Of a stretch of 64,000 nucleotides of DNA, positions 48,600 through 58,700 are shown in pieces. The first letter of the stretch is position 1. Every line of letters starts with the position of its first letter. Made by a program: the position numbers and the translations under genes. Below the pieces are notes generated by a model. It had not been told where the DNA came from. It did not search any database and saw only the letters and a program-made list of their open reading frames with translations. Origin of the DNA: Progne subis subis (lineage: Eukaryota > Chordata > Aves > Passeriformes > Hirundinidae); the NCBI GenBank assembly GCA_022316685.1, contig JAKJHU010000082.1:1736001-1800000 (forward strand). The letters are read 5' to 3'.

Positions 48600-48842
48600 T
48601 CAAAAGATTGGTTCAGAGCTGTGCCAGGTGACATCTAATCTGGGCATTAGGAAGCATTTCTTTAGCAAAGGAGGTGGCCAGAGCCTGGGATGGGCTTTCT
48701 GAAGCCTGGCAGTGATTTGAGAGGTGTTTGGACCATGCCCTTATCAAGATGGTTTAACCTGATCAGCCCTAAATTGGTCAGGCAGCCGGACTGGATGTAG
48801 ACATTGTAGGTCCCTTCTAACTGAAATATTTTATTCTGTTAG
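48600..48842 (+). mobile_element. CR1 LINE 3' end, old and diverged, + strand
   Basis: The order of words fits the CR1 3' region: GGCATTAGGAAGCATTTCTT, then a decayed GAACAGGCTGCCCAGG-like part (GGATGGGCTTTCTGAAGC), then ATTTGAGAGGTGTTTGGACC, and finally GGACTGGATGTAGACATTGTAGGTCCCTTCTAACTG. It ends ATTTTATTCTG, a remnant of the terminal short repeat. It is more diverged than the copies at 29.5 and 52.1 kb, so it is an older insertion. Confidence 0.75.
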
Positions 48843-50546
48843 AGGGAGCTGGTTCATAACATTTCCCAGAACAGATTAATCAAGTCAACATCTTTTTTTC
48901 ATAATCCTGTGAAGAGTATCATTATGCAAGATTTATCTGAAAGACAAGAGAAAACTCATCCACGAGCTGACCTTTGTGGAACAAGAAGGCAGGAGATTTG
49001 TCAGAGGAACAGAAATAGCCTTACAGAATTCAAATGATTTTGCAGAGTTTAAGGCCCCTTTTTACAAATCTGCTTTCTTGGCAGAAAACTTAAGTGAGCA
49101 CTGAAGTTCTGTGGGGATTTTGTGGATCAAGAACAGTACTGCAGAACTAAGATAAACCTTCTATGTAAAAATGCTTTTTTTTAAACTGGATCTGAAATGC
49201 AGAAATTTTCTTTTCTTCAGGGCCCAGAATTTCTTAGGAGTTATCTGTTACCCTCTCATTTTCAGCCTGCCAGTAATTTCCGTTTTGGTTGGGTGGTTGT
49301 TCCTCTCTTGGTTTCTTTCAGTGCTTCTGAAGGGCTTGATCCCATTTCCAGGGTTACACAGATAAAGTTTCATGCCAAAGGGTCTCTTTTAAAATAAGCA
49401 GTCAGTCCTGGGGCTTCAGAGAGTAGAACTTAAACAGTGGGAGGTGCCTATTAAATTTAAAAAGACAGAAAAAAAGTGAGAATTTACTTGTTCATGAAAA
49501 TAGGCTGAATCTTGACATTTCTCCTGAAACAAAACCAACAAAATTGCTGTCAGAATACTTTACAGTTACTCTCCTACCACCATCACCTTTTTAAAACTTC
49601 ATGTTTACTTTTTAATTCTGATTAGGCTAGAAATGTGATATTTAAATGAGCAAGGTACACAAAATTATTTCTTTTTATTGATTCCATGTGACCTTGAAAT
49701 GAAGATAGGCATTTTAAGAAGATAAATCCTTCTTAAACTTTGCCTTCTAGTTAAGCATCTGTTTGCTCCTGGTATTAAGTATTCTTGGTATAGTGCAAAT
49801 TATGCAAATTTAGGACAGCACTCAGTGATTAAAATCAATCGAGTTTATAAGATAGAAAAGCAAATGACCGTACTGTGGAACTCTGTCAAGAGTTAACTTT
49901 TTTGTCTTAATGAGAGAATAAAAGTAACTGATTGGCTTTGGTGTGTTAAAACAATTATGCTGTCATGAGATTTGAGAGACTCCTGGCTTGGCTGGTGCTT
50001 GTCAAAGCTTATGGTCCCATTTATGTGGATCATAGTTTTGGTGCTTTAGTTCTGAATACTTGTTTGCTGGACTTCCTCTGAAGCTCCTGGAAAGGGAAGC
50101 TCTGTATTGGAATTCAGGAGAGCATTTCATTTTATTACAGCAGTCAATCGCAGCATACTCATTCATGCTGGAATTCTGCTGGAGCAGAATGGCTAATTTG
50201 CTTTCATTACCAGATTGATTTATCTGCAGCCTTTATTTTTATTAAGTTGTTGAGTCAAAGATTGCAAAACTTTAAACAGAACTATAAAAGCTGCAGGTAT
50301 TTGAGAAGTTTTAACAATTGCATATTAAAACTTGAGCGTGACAGATGTGATGGATGCTTTGGCCCTCTACTCCAAGTATAATATTTCTGCACTTGAGTTC
50401 CATCGCTAATGACCCGTGTTTAACCAAAAACCCTCAGTAATTCACAAAATAACCTTAAGCAACAGAGGAAGCAATGTAGTGATTACTTTGATAACGCAGT
50501 GTGAGAAAGTAGAAGGAAATGAACGCATTCCCACAAAAATCTGCTC

Positions 50547-50741
50547 TTGAACTTTTTTGTGATGCCAATTCTGAGAGAACTGGCGTATGTAGTGGCTAAG
50601 CCACTATCCGTCATATTAGAGAAATCTTGGCAGTCTGGTGAGGTTCCCAATGACTGGAAAAGGAGAAACCTTTCCTTTTTTAAAAAGGAAAACAAGGAAG
50701 ACTCAGGGAGCTACAGAGCAGTCATCTCACCTCAAAGTTAG
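50547..50741 (+). pseudogene. CR1 LINE reverse-transcriptase (ORF2) remnant
   Basis: The 64-codon translation contains VVAKPLSVILEKSWQSGEV followed by DWK, KKENKEDSG and YR. This matches the N-terminal part of the CR1 ORF2 reverse-transcriptase domain, where the family has an AKPLS...EKSWQSGEVP.DWK...FKKG.KEDPGNYRPVS pattern. Before and after this the frame is lost, so it is a dead internal fragment of an element, without the catalytic YADD box. It lies on the + strand, like the other CR1 pieces here. It was probably truncated at both ends by deletions, since CR1 normally loses only its 5' end. Confidence 0.85.
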
Positions 50742-51427
50742 GGCATGAATGAGCAAGCACGAATTTGCAGTTGTGCAACTTCTTGAGTATAAGCAAATTC
50801 TGTAGTCCTGTGAGCCCTGCTCATCTGAAAAGGTGTCTGGATATGTGTGGCAATGTTGAAATACAGTGTCAGCTGTGGTTTTATTTTGATCAAGGACTGT
50901 GTAATTTTCTGCACATAAATTTCGTTGCTTTGGTCTTTGGTGTGATGGGGACTCGCCCTGTAAAATATCTGTAGCTGATGTGATTGGAAAAAACTTTCCT
51001 TTGTGTATTTTCTAAGGAAGGAATTTCAGGAGAAAAATAGGTGTTCTGATTGATTAGTGCTAAGGGGTTTCATGTGCCTTCCCTCAGGAATAGCTGGAGC
51101 TAGTTCTCCACACACATCTGGTCAGCTATCAAATCACCAGCATATGTACTTCTGCCAGCTCTGACCCATGTGTTGAACACATGCCAGTCACTTTACTTGA
51201 AGGAATTTGGAGGATAAATTGAGGGGAAAGTATTCACCATAAAGAAATATGTGTTCTGTTTTTATAGGATTATTTTAGCTATTGATCCACCTTTATTTTT
51301 TTCCATCGAGTGAGGTTTTGTAAGCATGTGAAATTTCAAAAAGCAGCCCCCTGAATGTTTTCCTAAACTGACAGTGATATGGATTCAGCCTCCATTGAAA
51401 TCAGTCATGGATGTCTTGTTCACTGGG

Positions 51428-51438
51428 TTTTTTTTTTT
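51428..51438 (+). repeat. Poly(T) run, 11 bases
   Basis: An uninterrupted T run between GGG and CC. Confidence 0.7.
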
Positions 51439-52087
51439 CCAATAGTCCAGTGAAATTCTTTGTTCAGACTGGAATGAAAGTCCACGAACAAGGTCAAATT
51501 CTCCAAGCAAACATGTCCTTTCAATTACCTTACAGTCTTACGGTATCAAATGCGTCTTCAGAGTAATCTACAAGAGGACACAGCCAAAAATAGATGCTGC
51601 AGGTTTCCGTTTTTCAAGCATTGCTTGCCTGTGTCTTTTCTCCAAGGGCAATACCTCTGCCTCTAATGTTAGATGAGTTAAGTGGTTTTTGGGGTGCTGC
51701 TGAGGAGCCCAGTGGGCCTCACCCAGCTGGTCTGTACCACGATGCCAAAGGGTGTTTCCAGCTCAGATTTGGGTGAGGATACTTCCTGCTGGTCTGTCGC
51801 TGGTTTTTGTGGATAGGAGTTGTCCAAGGACAGTGAAAAATGCAAAAGCCACTTAATTAAACAGCTTGCAGAAGATGACTTGTGAAAAAGACAACCTCTG
51901 CACCAGTCTTAGCTACGGTGCTTTTTTATTTTCCTTAGTTTGTCTTGCCAAGGGTACCACCCTATGTAGAGAAAGAAGGATGGGTGAAGTTAAAATGAAG
52001 TCAGTGTTGGTCAGTCCAGAATCAGAAGAAACAGCAGCAGGGTTCTGTGGGTTTTGGACACGTGGGAAGTACACCATGGTTGTGCAC

Positions 52088-52440
52088 GACTGAGGGAGCT
52101 GGGGTTGTTTAGCCTGGAGAAAAGGAGGCTCAGAGGTGACCTTATCACTCTCCACAGCTGTGTGAAAGATGGTTGTAGTCAGGTGGGGATTGGTCTCTTT
52201 TTCCAGGCAACAACTGACAGAAATTTAGGTTGGATGTTAGGAAAAAAAAAATTACTGAAAGAGTGATAAAGTGTTGGAATGGTCTGTCTGGGGAGGTGGT
52301 GGAGTTTTCTTTAAACATCCCTGGATGTTTAAAGAAAGACTGGATGTGGCACTCGGTGCCATGGTTTAGTTGAGGTGTTAGGGCATGGGTTGGGCTGGAT
52401 GATGCTCAAAGATCTCTTCCGTCCCTGTGATGTGTGAGAG
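52088..52440 (+). mobile_element. CR1 LINE, 5'-truncated 3' end, + strand
   Basis: This is a clear CR1 3' region. It begins TGAGGGAGCTGGGGTTGTTT, AGCCTGGAGAAAAGGAGGCT and CAGAGGTGACCTTATCACTC, then TTAGGTTGGATGTTAGGAA, and later ACTGGATGTGGCACTCGGTG and GGGTTGGGCTGGATGATG. It is closer to the family pattern than the copies at 29.5 and 48.6 kb, so it is younger. The usual CCATCCCTGGAGGTGTTTAA segment has become a long perfect-arm palindrome at 52306-52337. It shares a long segment with the short copy at 61.9 kb. Confidence 0.92.
52306..52337. repeat. Perfect 15-bp inverted repeat with 2-bp spacer inside the CR1 copy
   Basis: TTTCTTTAAACATCC at 52306-52320 and GGATGTTTAAAGAAA at 52323-52337 are perfect reverse complements separated by CT. 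The right arm resembles the normal CR1 sequence, while the left arm departs from it. This suggests the left arm was rewritten from the right arm by template switching. Confidence 0.9.
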
Positions 52441-53313
52441 CCCTGCTCGTGTTGTGGGAGCTGAAGGACGTGCCCACACACACTGAGCGTGGCACAGCGG
52501 GCGCGGTGCTGGGCCAGCTGGCACGGCTGGGCTGCACAGGCTGCACTGCTGCTCCCACAGGTCTGCAGCATCGCTCCTTGCCACACAGAGAGTCTTACAG
52601 TTGTTGATAAATACAGATTTAATCTAGATTTAAGAAACTTTTTTAGTCTTATTTATGACCTTAATCTTTTACAGAACTTGGACAGAACTTCTTGTATTTC
52701 TATGTTAGTACCTAAACAAAAACATGAAATATAAGCTGTGTCCCCCCATATTTCATCTTTGTTAAATTAATTCTGTCTCTTGTAGCTATTTTTTGCTTAG
52801 ATTTTTAGAAGTAGATCTTAATGGACCACCTAACTAATTCAGCTGGAAATCATGAAATAGTTCGTGACCTTATGAAACAAACATATTAGTTTTCCTACTG
52901 CCAGTTGAACTCCTTAATCAGAGGGTCGAGAAAATTCTCTCTAGAGACCCCTGTCTTGTTGCTTTTCTATTAATGAAAAGATTCCCAGAAGAATAAAAAG
53001 TCTTCTGCATCTTCGTGCTTTCTCCTGATTAACTCATAAGATGGATTTTCGTTCTTTCTTCTTAACTACTGCAAGTCTTATGCTATTTTGTACTTTTCCT
53101 TTCTCAATAGTATTTAAAACATCTGATATATACAAATAAATTTCTCAGTTTCTTTGTGTGCCAAAGTTACTGGCAGCTCTGAGGTGTTTCTGCAGGAAAC
53201 ATGAAGCTGGGTTGCAGCAGTGTTCCAGAGACAAGTTTTAGGGTGTCCTGGGTACCCTGGTCACCGCTGAATTCTGAAGGTAGGTCTTGTATTTTATACT
53301 TCGCCGCAGTAAA

Positions 53314-53319
53314 TCCCAG
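53314..53319 (+). repeat. Left target-site duplication of the minus-strand LTR
   Basis: TCCCAG here pairs with TCCCAA at 53811-53816. There is one mismatch in six. Confidence 0.7.
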
Positions 53320-53810
53320 TGCTCAATGCCTTAGGGATCGTTGGTGCCACTGTGCAAGTCAAGCAACTGATACCTTTTGGGACTACTTAAAAACAGAGGC
53401 CAGACAAAACCAGGGGAATAAACAGCAGTTGTATTTATTGAAGGGCTTTCAGGTACTTTTAGGGCAGACAAAGGCCCCCCAGGGGCTACACCCAGAAATG
53501 GACAATGGGTCACAGGTTTTCACACTTTTATGAGTTTGGTCCATTTGCATATTGAGGGTTCGTCTTGCAATTACAGCTTCAGGCAATGAAGTCATTTACC
53601 CCAAGTTTGTTCCCCCATCTCACTTTTGTTTCCATCTCTCAGGTCTGAGGCAGTGAGGTGTCCTTGATTGCCGGGCCTGGAGAGGAATTGTTGTGTCTGA
53701 CCAAAATGGGGAAGCAGCAGCTCACACTGTGTGTGGAGTTTAAAGTTATATGCTAAAGAATTATAAGATTAGAAATATATGAAAAATATAGAAGCTAAAA
53801 TGCTGAGGCA
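53320..53810 (-). mobile_element. ERVK-type solo LTR, - strand, with 6-bp target duplication
   Basis: Read on the minus strand, it starts TGCCTCAGCATTTTAGC and has CATAAAA at 53532-53526 as a TATA box. AATAAA lies at 53439-53434, and the U5 ends ATTGAGCA. The element is 491 bp and keeps TG...CA ends with a short inverted terminal match. On the + strand the flanks are TCCCAG (53314-53319) and TCCCAA (53811-53816), a 6-bp duplication with one mismatch. Six bases is the ERVK-class (beta-retrovirus-like) size. No internal genes remain, so the provirus was lost by LTR-LTR recombination. Confidence 0.82.
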
Positions 53811-54719
53811 TCCCAACAGAGAGCAGACTGTCTGCAGTGCTTTTGGCAGGCCTGGCTGGCTCCCTGGCCAAGCCCAATTGTGTCCCTGTGCCATGTCTGA
53901 GCTCCAAGAGACCACCAGCGTTAAATGCCCTCTCTTTCTGCAGCCGTGGCATCTGCTCTCCCTGGTATTAGTACCTGGCATTGGGCACAGTTGGCACAGC
54001 TTTTACTTCCTCTGTGGTTTTCAATGGTGGGAAGGTTGCAGAAGGAGTTTCTGGCCTTTTTTGCCCAGTATTTAATTGAATTGTCCCTCTCCTGGGGCAA
54101 TGTAAGCTAGCAACATCAACCAGCAGTGCCTATGCACAAACACATTTTACTTGTGCATGAGCTGTGTCCACAGTTGTGTTTTGGATTTTCTGGCCACAGT
54201 CCACTTGCTTGCTCCTGGATATTTGTGTGTGTATGTCTTGCACATGTTGCCTTTTAAATGTTGTCCTCGCCCTTACCTAGGCACACATTCCAGTTAAGAG
54301 GATTTTTTGCTCCATAAAGGCCGGGAGCATTTGGAGTGCCACGATAAAGGATGTGCTGCCTCAGGCACTCCAGCCAGCCCATACAGCAGCCATGAACGTG
54401 CAGATTCTCCCACAGGTCTGGTTTAGTTCTGGACACTACACTGTTACACTGAATAGTTCATTGCAAAGGTCCTTCTGATAAGAGTAGTTTGGGAAGCCCA
54501 AGGAGAAGTGATAGCCTTTTGTTCTGTCCAGCAGCTGTGGGAAGAGATTACCTGGAAGTTGTAATCCTAGAGATTGCAGTAAGGGCATTATTTTCACTTA
54601 TCAGCTACCCTTGTGCTATCATGTGTAGTGCAGTGATTCTCAGCCCTGTAAAACTGCTTAACACGTGGAAAAATAATGGCTATGGAACCCCAGGAGGAAC
54701 AAGGTAAGGGTTTTGTACC

Positions 54720-54800
54720 ATCTCCCAGCGACAGTGGCGGTTTTGGGTGCCAGTGTGACGTGTCGTCCCCAGGAGCAGCGTCACCCCTCAGCTCACCCCA
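54720..54800. other. Small CpG-containing GC-rich patch
   Basis: Several CpGs (GCGACAG, GGCGGT, GACGTGTCGTC, GCGTCA) occur within 80 bases between the two LTRs. No repeat is recognised. It is probably the remnant of an older insertion or a local GC fluctuation. Confidence 0.25.
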
Positions 54801-55022
54801 GAGTCACACCAGCCCTGATGGTACCTGGAGCTCCACCCTTCACTGGGTGCTTGGGTAACAACCCCGTCGGCTTTGAGAAATGTACAGTTAGAGCTGAACA
54901 AACCATTGTGTGTTGAAAATAGGAACAAAAAGTGTGCAGGCCTTTGGTGCTGCAGGTTCTGCTTTCTACTCCAAAGAGTCCAGACTGAGGGCAGGCCATT
55001 CTTTAGAGCCAGTATTCATCCT

Positions 55023-55028
55023 GTCTAG
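55023..55028 (+). repeat. Left target-site duplication of the plus-strand LTR
   Basis: GTCTAG here is identical to GTCTAG at 55739-55744, directly flanking the LTR. Confidence 0.88.
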
Positions 55029-55738
55029 TGTTGGAGTCCAGGACATTCCTTTGGTTGCCCTGGAGGGTCAGAGACTTGGGCAGGGGGGTCTGGGACCCCA
55101 GCCCAGAGCTCAGAGAGACACTGGATTTGATTTCAGTCCATGGGAAAGGCTTCTTGCACTGCAGGAAGCATTGCAGGCCACAAGAGTGTGAAAGATTGTA
55201 GTTCAGTATATCACAGGGTGAGAAAAACAGTGGGTTTGGATTTCTTGTATTGAAGTGAATGGGGACAAGATGGAGAATTTGGGGCATTGTCTCCTTCTTC
55301 TTCCTTCTTGTTCCCTCACTCCATTTCTGCAGTGACGTTGGCACAAAGTAGTTTGTGAGGTTTGGGTCAAAGTAAAGATGACCTTTTTAGGAATAGTGAT
55401 AGACATTGGTAATAAATAGTAAATATCGAATACGTAGCAATTAGTATAAAAGATAAGGACAGCCCTGGGACGGGGGGAGTCACCAGATGTCCGAGCCACA
55501 GCAAACATCTTTTGGACACTGAGAAAATTGTAAGATAAGAAGCTAATAAACACGAAGCATGCAACCTTGAAGACTCCGTCTTTTCCTGCGTTTAGCTCAG
55601 AGCTTTGCAGAGGGCAAAAAAGACTCTAAAGCCACCTGAATGCCAAGGAATTGAAGCTCCAGCAAGCAGCCCCTCAACAACTGCTGTCCCTCGGTGCAGA
55701 GAAACAACTGGCACCCCTGAGAGAGCAGCCGAGCAACA
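55029..55738 (+). mobile_element. ERVK-type solo LTR, + strand, with exact 6-bp target duplication
   Basis: This is a 710-bp element with TGTTGG at the start and CAACA at the end, flanked on both sides by the identical hexamer GTCTAG. TATAAAA at 55445-55451 lies in GTATAAAAGATAAGG. AATAAA at 55545-55550 is followed by a TGCAACCTTGAAGACTCCGT type U5. The order U3, TATA, R with AATAAA, and U5 is complete. The 6-bp duplication fits ERVK-class integration. With one LTR and no internal gag, pol or env, it is a solo LTR. An exact duplication and intact signals suggest a fairly recent insertion. It is in the sense orientation of the glypican gene, so its promoter and poly(A) signal could act on that strand. 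Confidence 0.9.
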
Positions 55739-55744
55739 GTCTAG

Positions 55745-58700
55745 GGCCATGCAAGTCTTGCATTGTTAAGCCAACATACTTTTTAGGGCTATGTTTTTAC
55801 ACCAATGCTAAAATTTGTAAGAAATCCAAACCCACCCCACCCAAGATTGCTTGCTTGTAAAAATACTGGGAGTTTATCTCATCCCCTGAAGTGATCATCC
55901 ATGGTTCATTGCTAAGTAAATACTGTTCAAGCTCTGTTTGTACCAGAAAACTTTATTTTGTAAGGAAAAAGGTCTTCTCAGCTGATGGTGCATCTTTGCA
56001 ACAGTACACGGGGGTTTAGCCTGGAAAAATAAAACTGGATGCTTTTTTTTGTGTGGCAAAAAATTTTGTTTGTTAGACTAATTAGATCAGTCCTAATTTA
56101 AGCATTGTAGACTGGTCCTGTGGGTCTGCATTGAGACAGAGTTGTCATTCAGAGCTATTTTGCAAGTGCTTTGAGCTGGAATCCATCCTGGGAATTTTGT
56201 GCTACTTGCTGTAGCTGTGGCTTCCAGTCATCACTGTCCATGTAAGTGACTGATCAAATAAACGGGATAACTCTGTTTCTGCTCCAGTGGCTGTTGAACC
56301 TCCAAATAACTTCAGGTGGTTACAGCTGTGTGGGGAGCTGTCTACCTGCAGATACTCAACTGCTTGTGGATTTCCCCTCATAGATTGTGAGAAGTGTTTA
56401 TTATAAATTACTTGTCCTTGGAAAGCCAGTGAAGGGCACAGATGACGTTGAAGCACAGCCATAGTTCTTTCTTTCAGTTATCTTGGTGCAAATCCTGTTA
56501 AAACTGTGAATTGATACTACTAAGTAACAGCTGACAGGTTTGAACTTGGCAGATAAGAATTTTATGAAGCATCCTTAGGAGTTTTGATGAGAGGGGAATA
56601 GGAGCGATAGCCACGGCTTTGTGCCGCATCCAGCCATTCTCTCAGGGTCTTTACTGCCCTTGTGGATCATCTTTCCATGGTGCTGCTAGGTGTCCATCGG
56701 CCTGCTACTGCACAAATACTCTCAGAGAACTCCTTGCTTTATTTATCTGTCAGCAGAAGCCCAGCGGTGTCATGAAAGGTTAATTCCACATCTGGTCTCC
56801 AGCTTTCTGCCAGCCAACTGACTCAGTTTGACTTGAAGCCGCTCACTTGAAAAAAAAGTCATTTTACCCTATAATCACAGTGTATAAAATAACGTACAAC
56901 TGTACTGAAATCGAGTATACAGAAATAATAAACAGTTAAATTTAATTACCAGCTCATTCATTGTATTCACAAAAAAGTTTGAGGGGGAAATATGTAGTGA
57001 ACAGGGGACGTCAAGCCAGCAAACTGTAACTGATGCTGTGAAGCATAACAACTTAATTATTTTCTAGAAACCTTTCCATGCAGTGCTTTCTTTTAAAAGG
57101 GCAGTTTTGGTCTGGGGCAGCAGAGTGTAGAGCTTTCTCTAGTCTGGTTTTGGCCAATAGTTTCGCAGTTAGTTGTAACTTCATAAGCAATTTGTGAATT
57201 ATGAAGAAATTATGAAGCCAAGGCCAGTAAGTCTGAATATGTGCACTCTGGTTTCCACTTCCAGCAATTTGTATACATTCCCCAGCACAGTCCATAGAAA
57301 CTGTTATTTGTGATTTCATGGCAAACTGACCAGAGCAGAACAAATGATTGTGTTTATTGCTGGCCCGTTCTGTTGTTATTAAGGCATCTCCTGGGCTCGT
57401 GCAACTACTGCCTGTTCTCTCTTTGCCCCACCAACCTCTGTGTCATCAGCCTGTTTTAAACCTGGTGTTCTTTCTATTATCAATAGAATCAAATACCATA
57501 ATAACCCAAAGTTAGTGTACATCAGTGTCACACAAAACACCTCCCTTCTCCCTGTATAATAATAAACTGCTTAAACTTACAAAAGAGTAGAAGAGGAAAT
57601 AATAGTAAAAGAAGGAAGAGCCCTTGAGGACTGTGTTTTGGAGCAAAGGGTGTGGGTTTGCTGGCTGGGGCAGCAGTCTGAGGGGGGTGATTATTTCCTG
57701 TATAATTGCAAAGCTGTGCCAAAGCTGCCAGAATAGACTTGTGGGTAATAAAAGAAGCAAGACAAGTCTTCATCCCAAGACATTCCTTCATCCCAGGTTT
57801 TCAGATGGTCCTTCAGTGCTGTGTTTCCTGTTGCTGCTCTTGGAAGTCAACCTTCCAGCAGAACATTTGGAAATGGGTTTTTCCAAGTGTCATGGCTTGG
57901 CCCAAATTCCAGTAGGAGGTCAGCTGCTCTGACACTCACACTGCATGAGGCTGTTCCTGTGGCAAACTGCTGTCCCTGCTCCCAGCACTGGAGGAAAAGT
58001 CAGGAAGGAAAGTGTTCTTTTCTCCCAAAGTCTCACTTGTAGAACTTTTTAAAGCCCTTAGAGCTTTTTGTGAGTTTTTTAAAGTTAAAAACAGCATTGA
58101 ATTACACTTCAAATCAAGCAGTGGATTAAAAGAGGTAATAGTAGCCTGTCAATAATTCTGCTCATTGATTTCTGATTAATGAGCAGTGTCCATAGCTGTT
58201 GGGTGTGAAAGGAGGAGGCACAGACTTCTTTCCAGCTTGGGCAGAAGTTTCTGTGAGCAGATGCACAACAGGGTATTTATCTGATGTTGTCAATGTAGAC
58301 AAGCTCGCAGGGAGATTGTTAAATAAAGACGTCGCCCCTATGCACAGTAATGGAAAGCTGCTTTTTTTCCCTGTCTGGTCTATATTATGAAGGGCTGATG
58401 AACTGTAAAGACTGGCAAGGTGAGTAAATTCAAACTTCCTTTCCCCCCTTCTTGGCAAAACTGATTTGACTTACTTACTTCTGAAACTGCTTTGGCCCTG
58501 CCTTGTTAAAAGCATCTCCAGGAGGTGAGTAGGAAGCAAGAGATGCTTCTTTCTGCTCGGCCCAGACTCTGAGCACTTCCAGGGCTTTCTCTGGCCCAAA
58601 ATGGTTTTGGAGCAAGGTTGCTGTGTTTCCTGCAGGTGTTGGTGATGTGTCAACCAGGATGTGGTAGACATCGTTCTCTCATTAGACATGTTTATTAATG

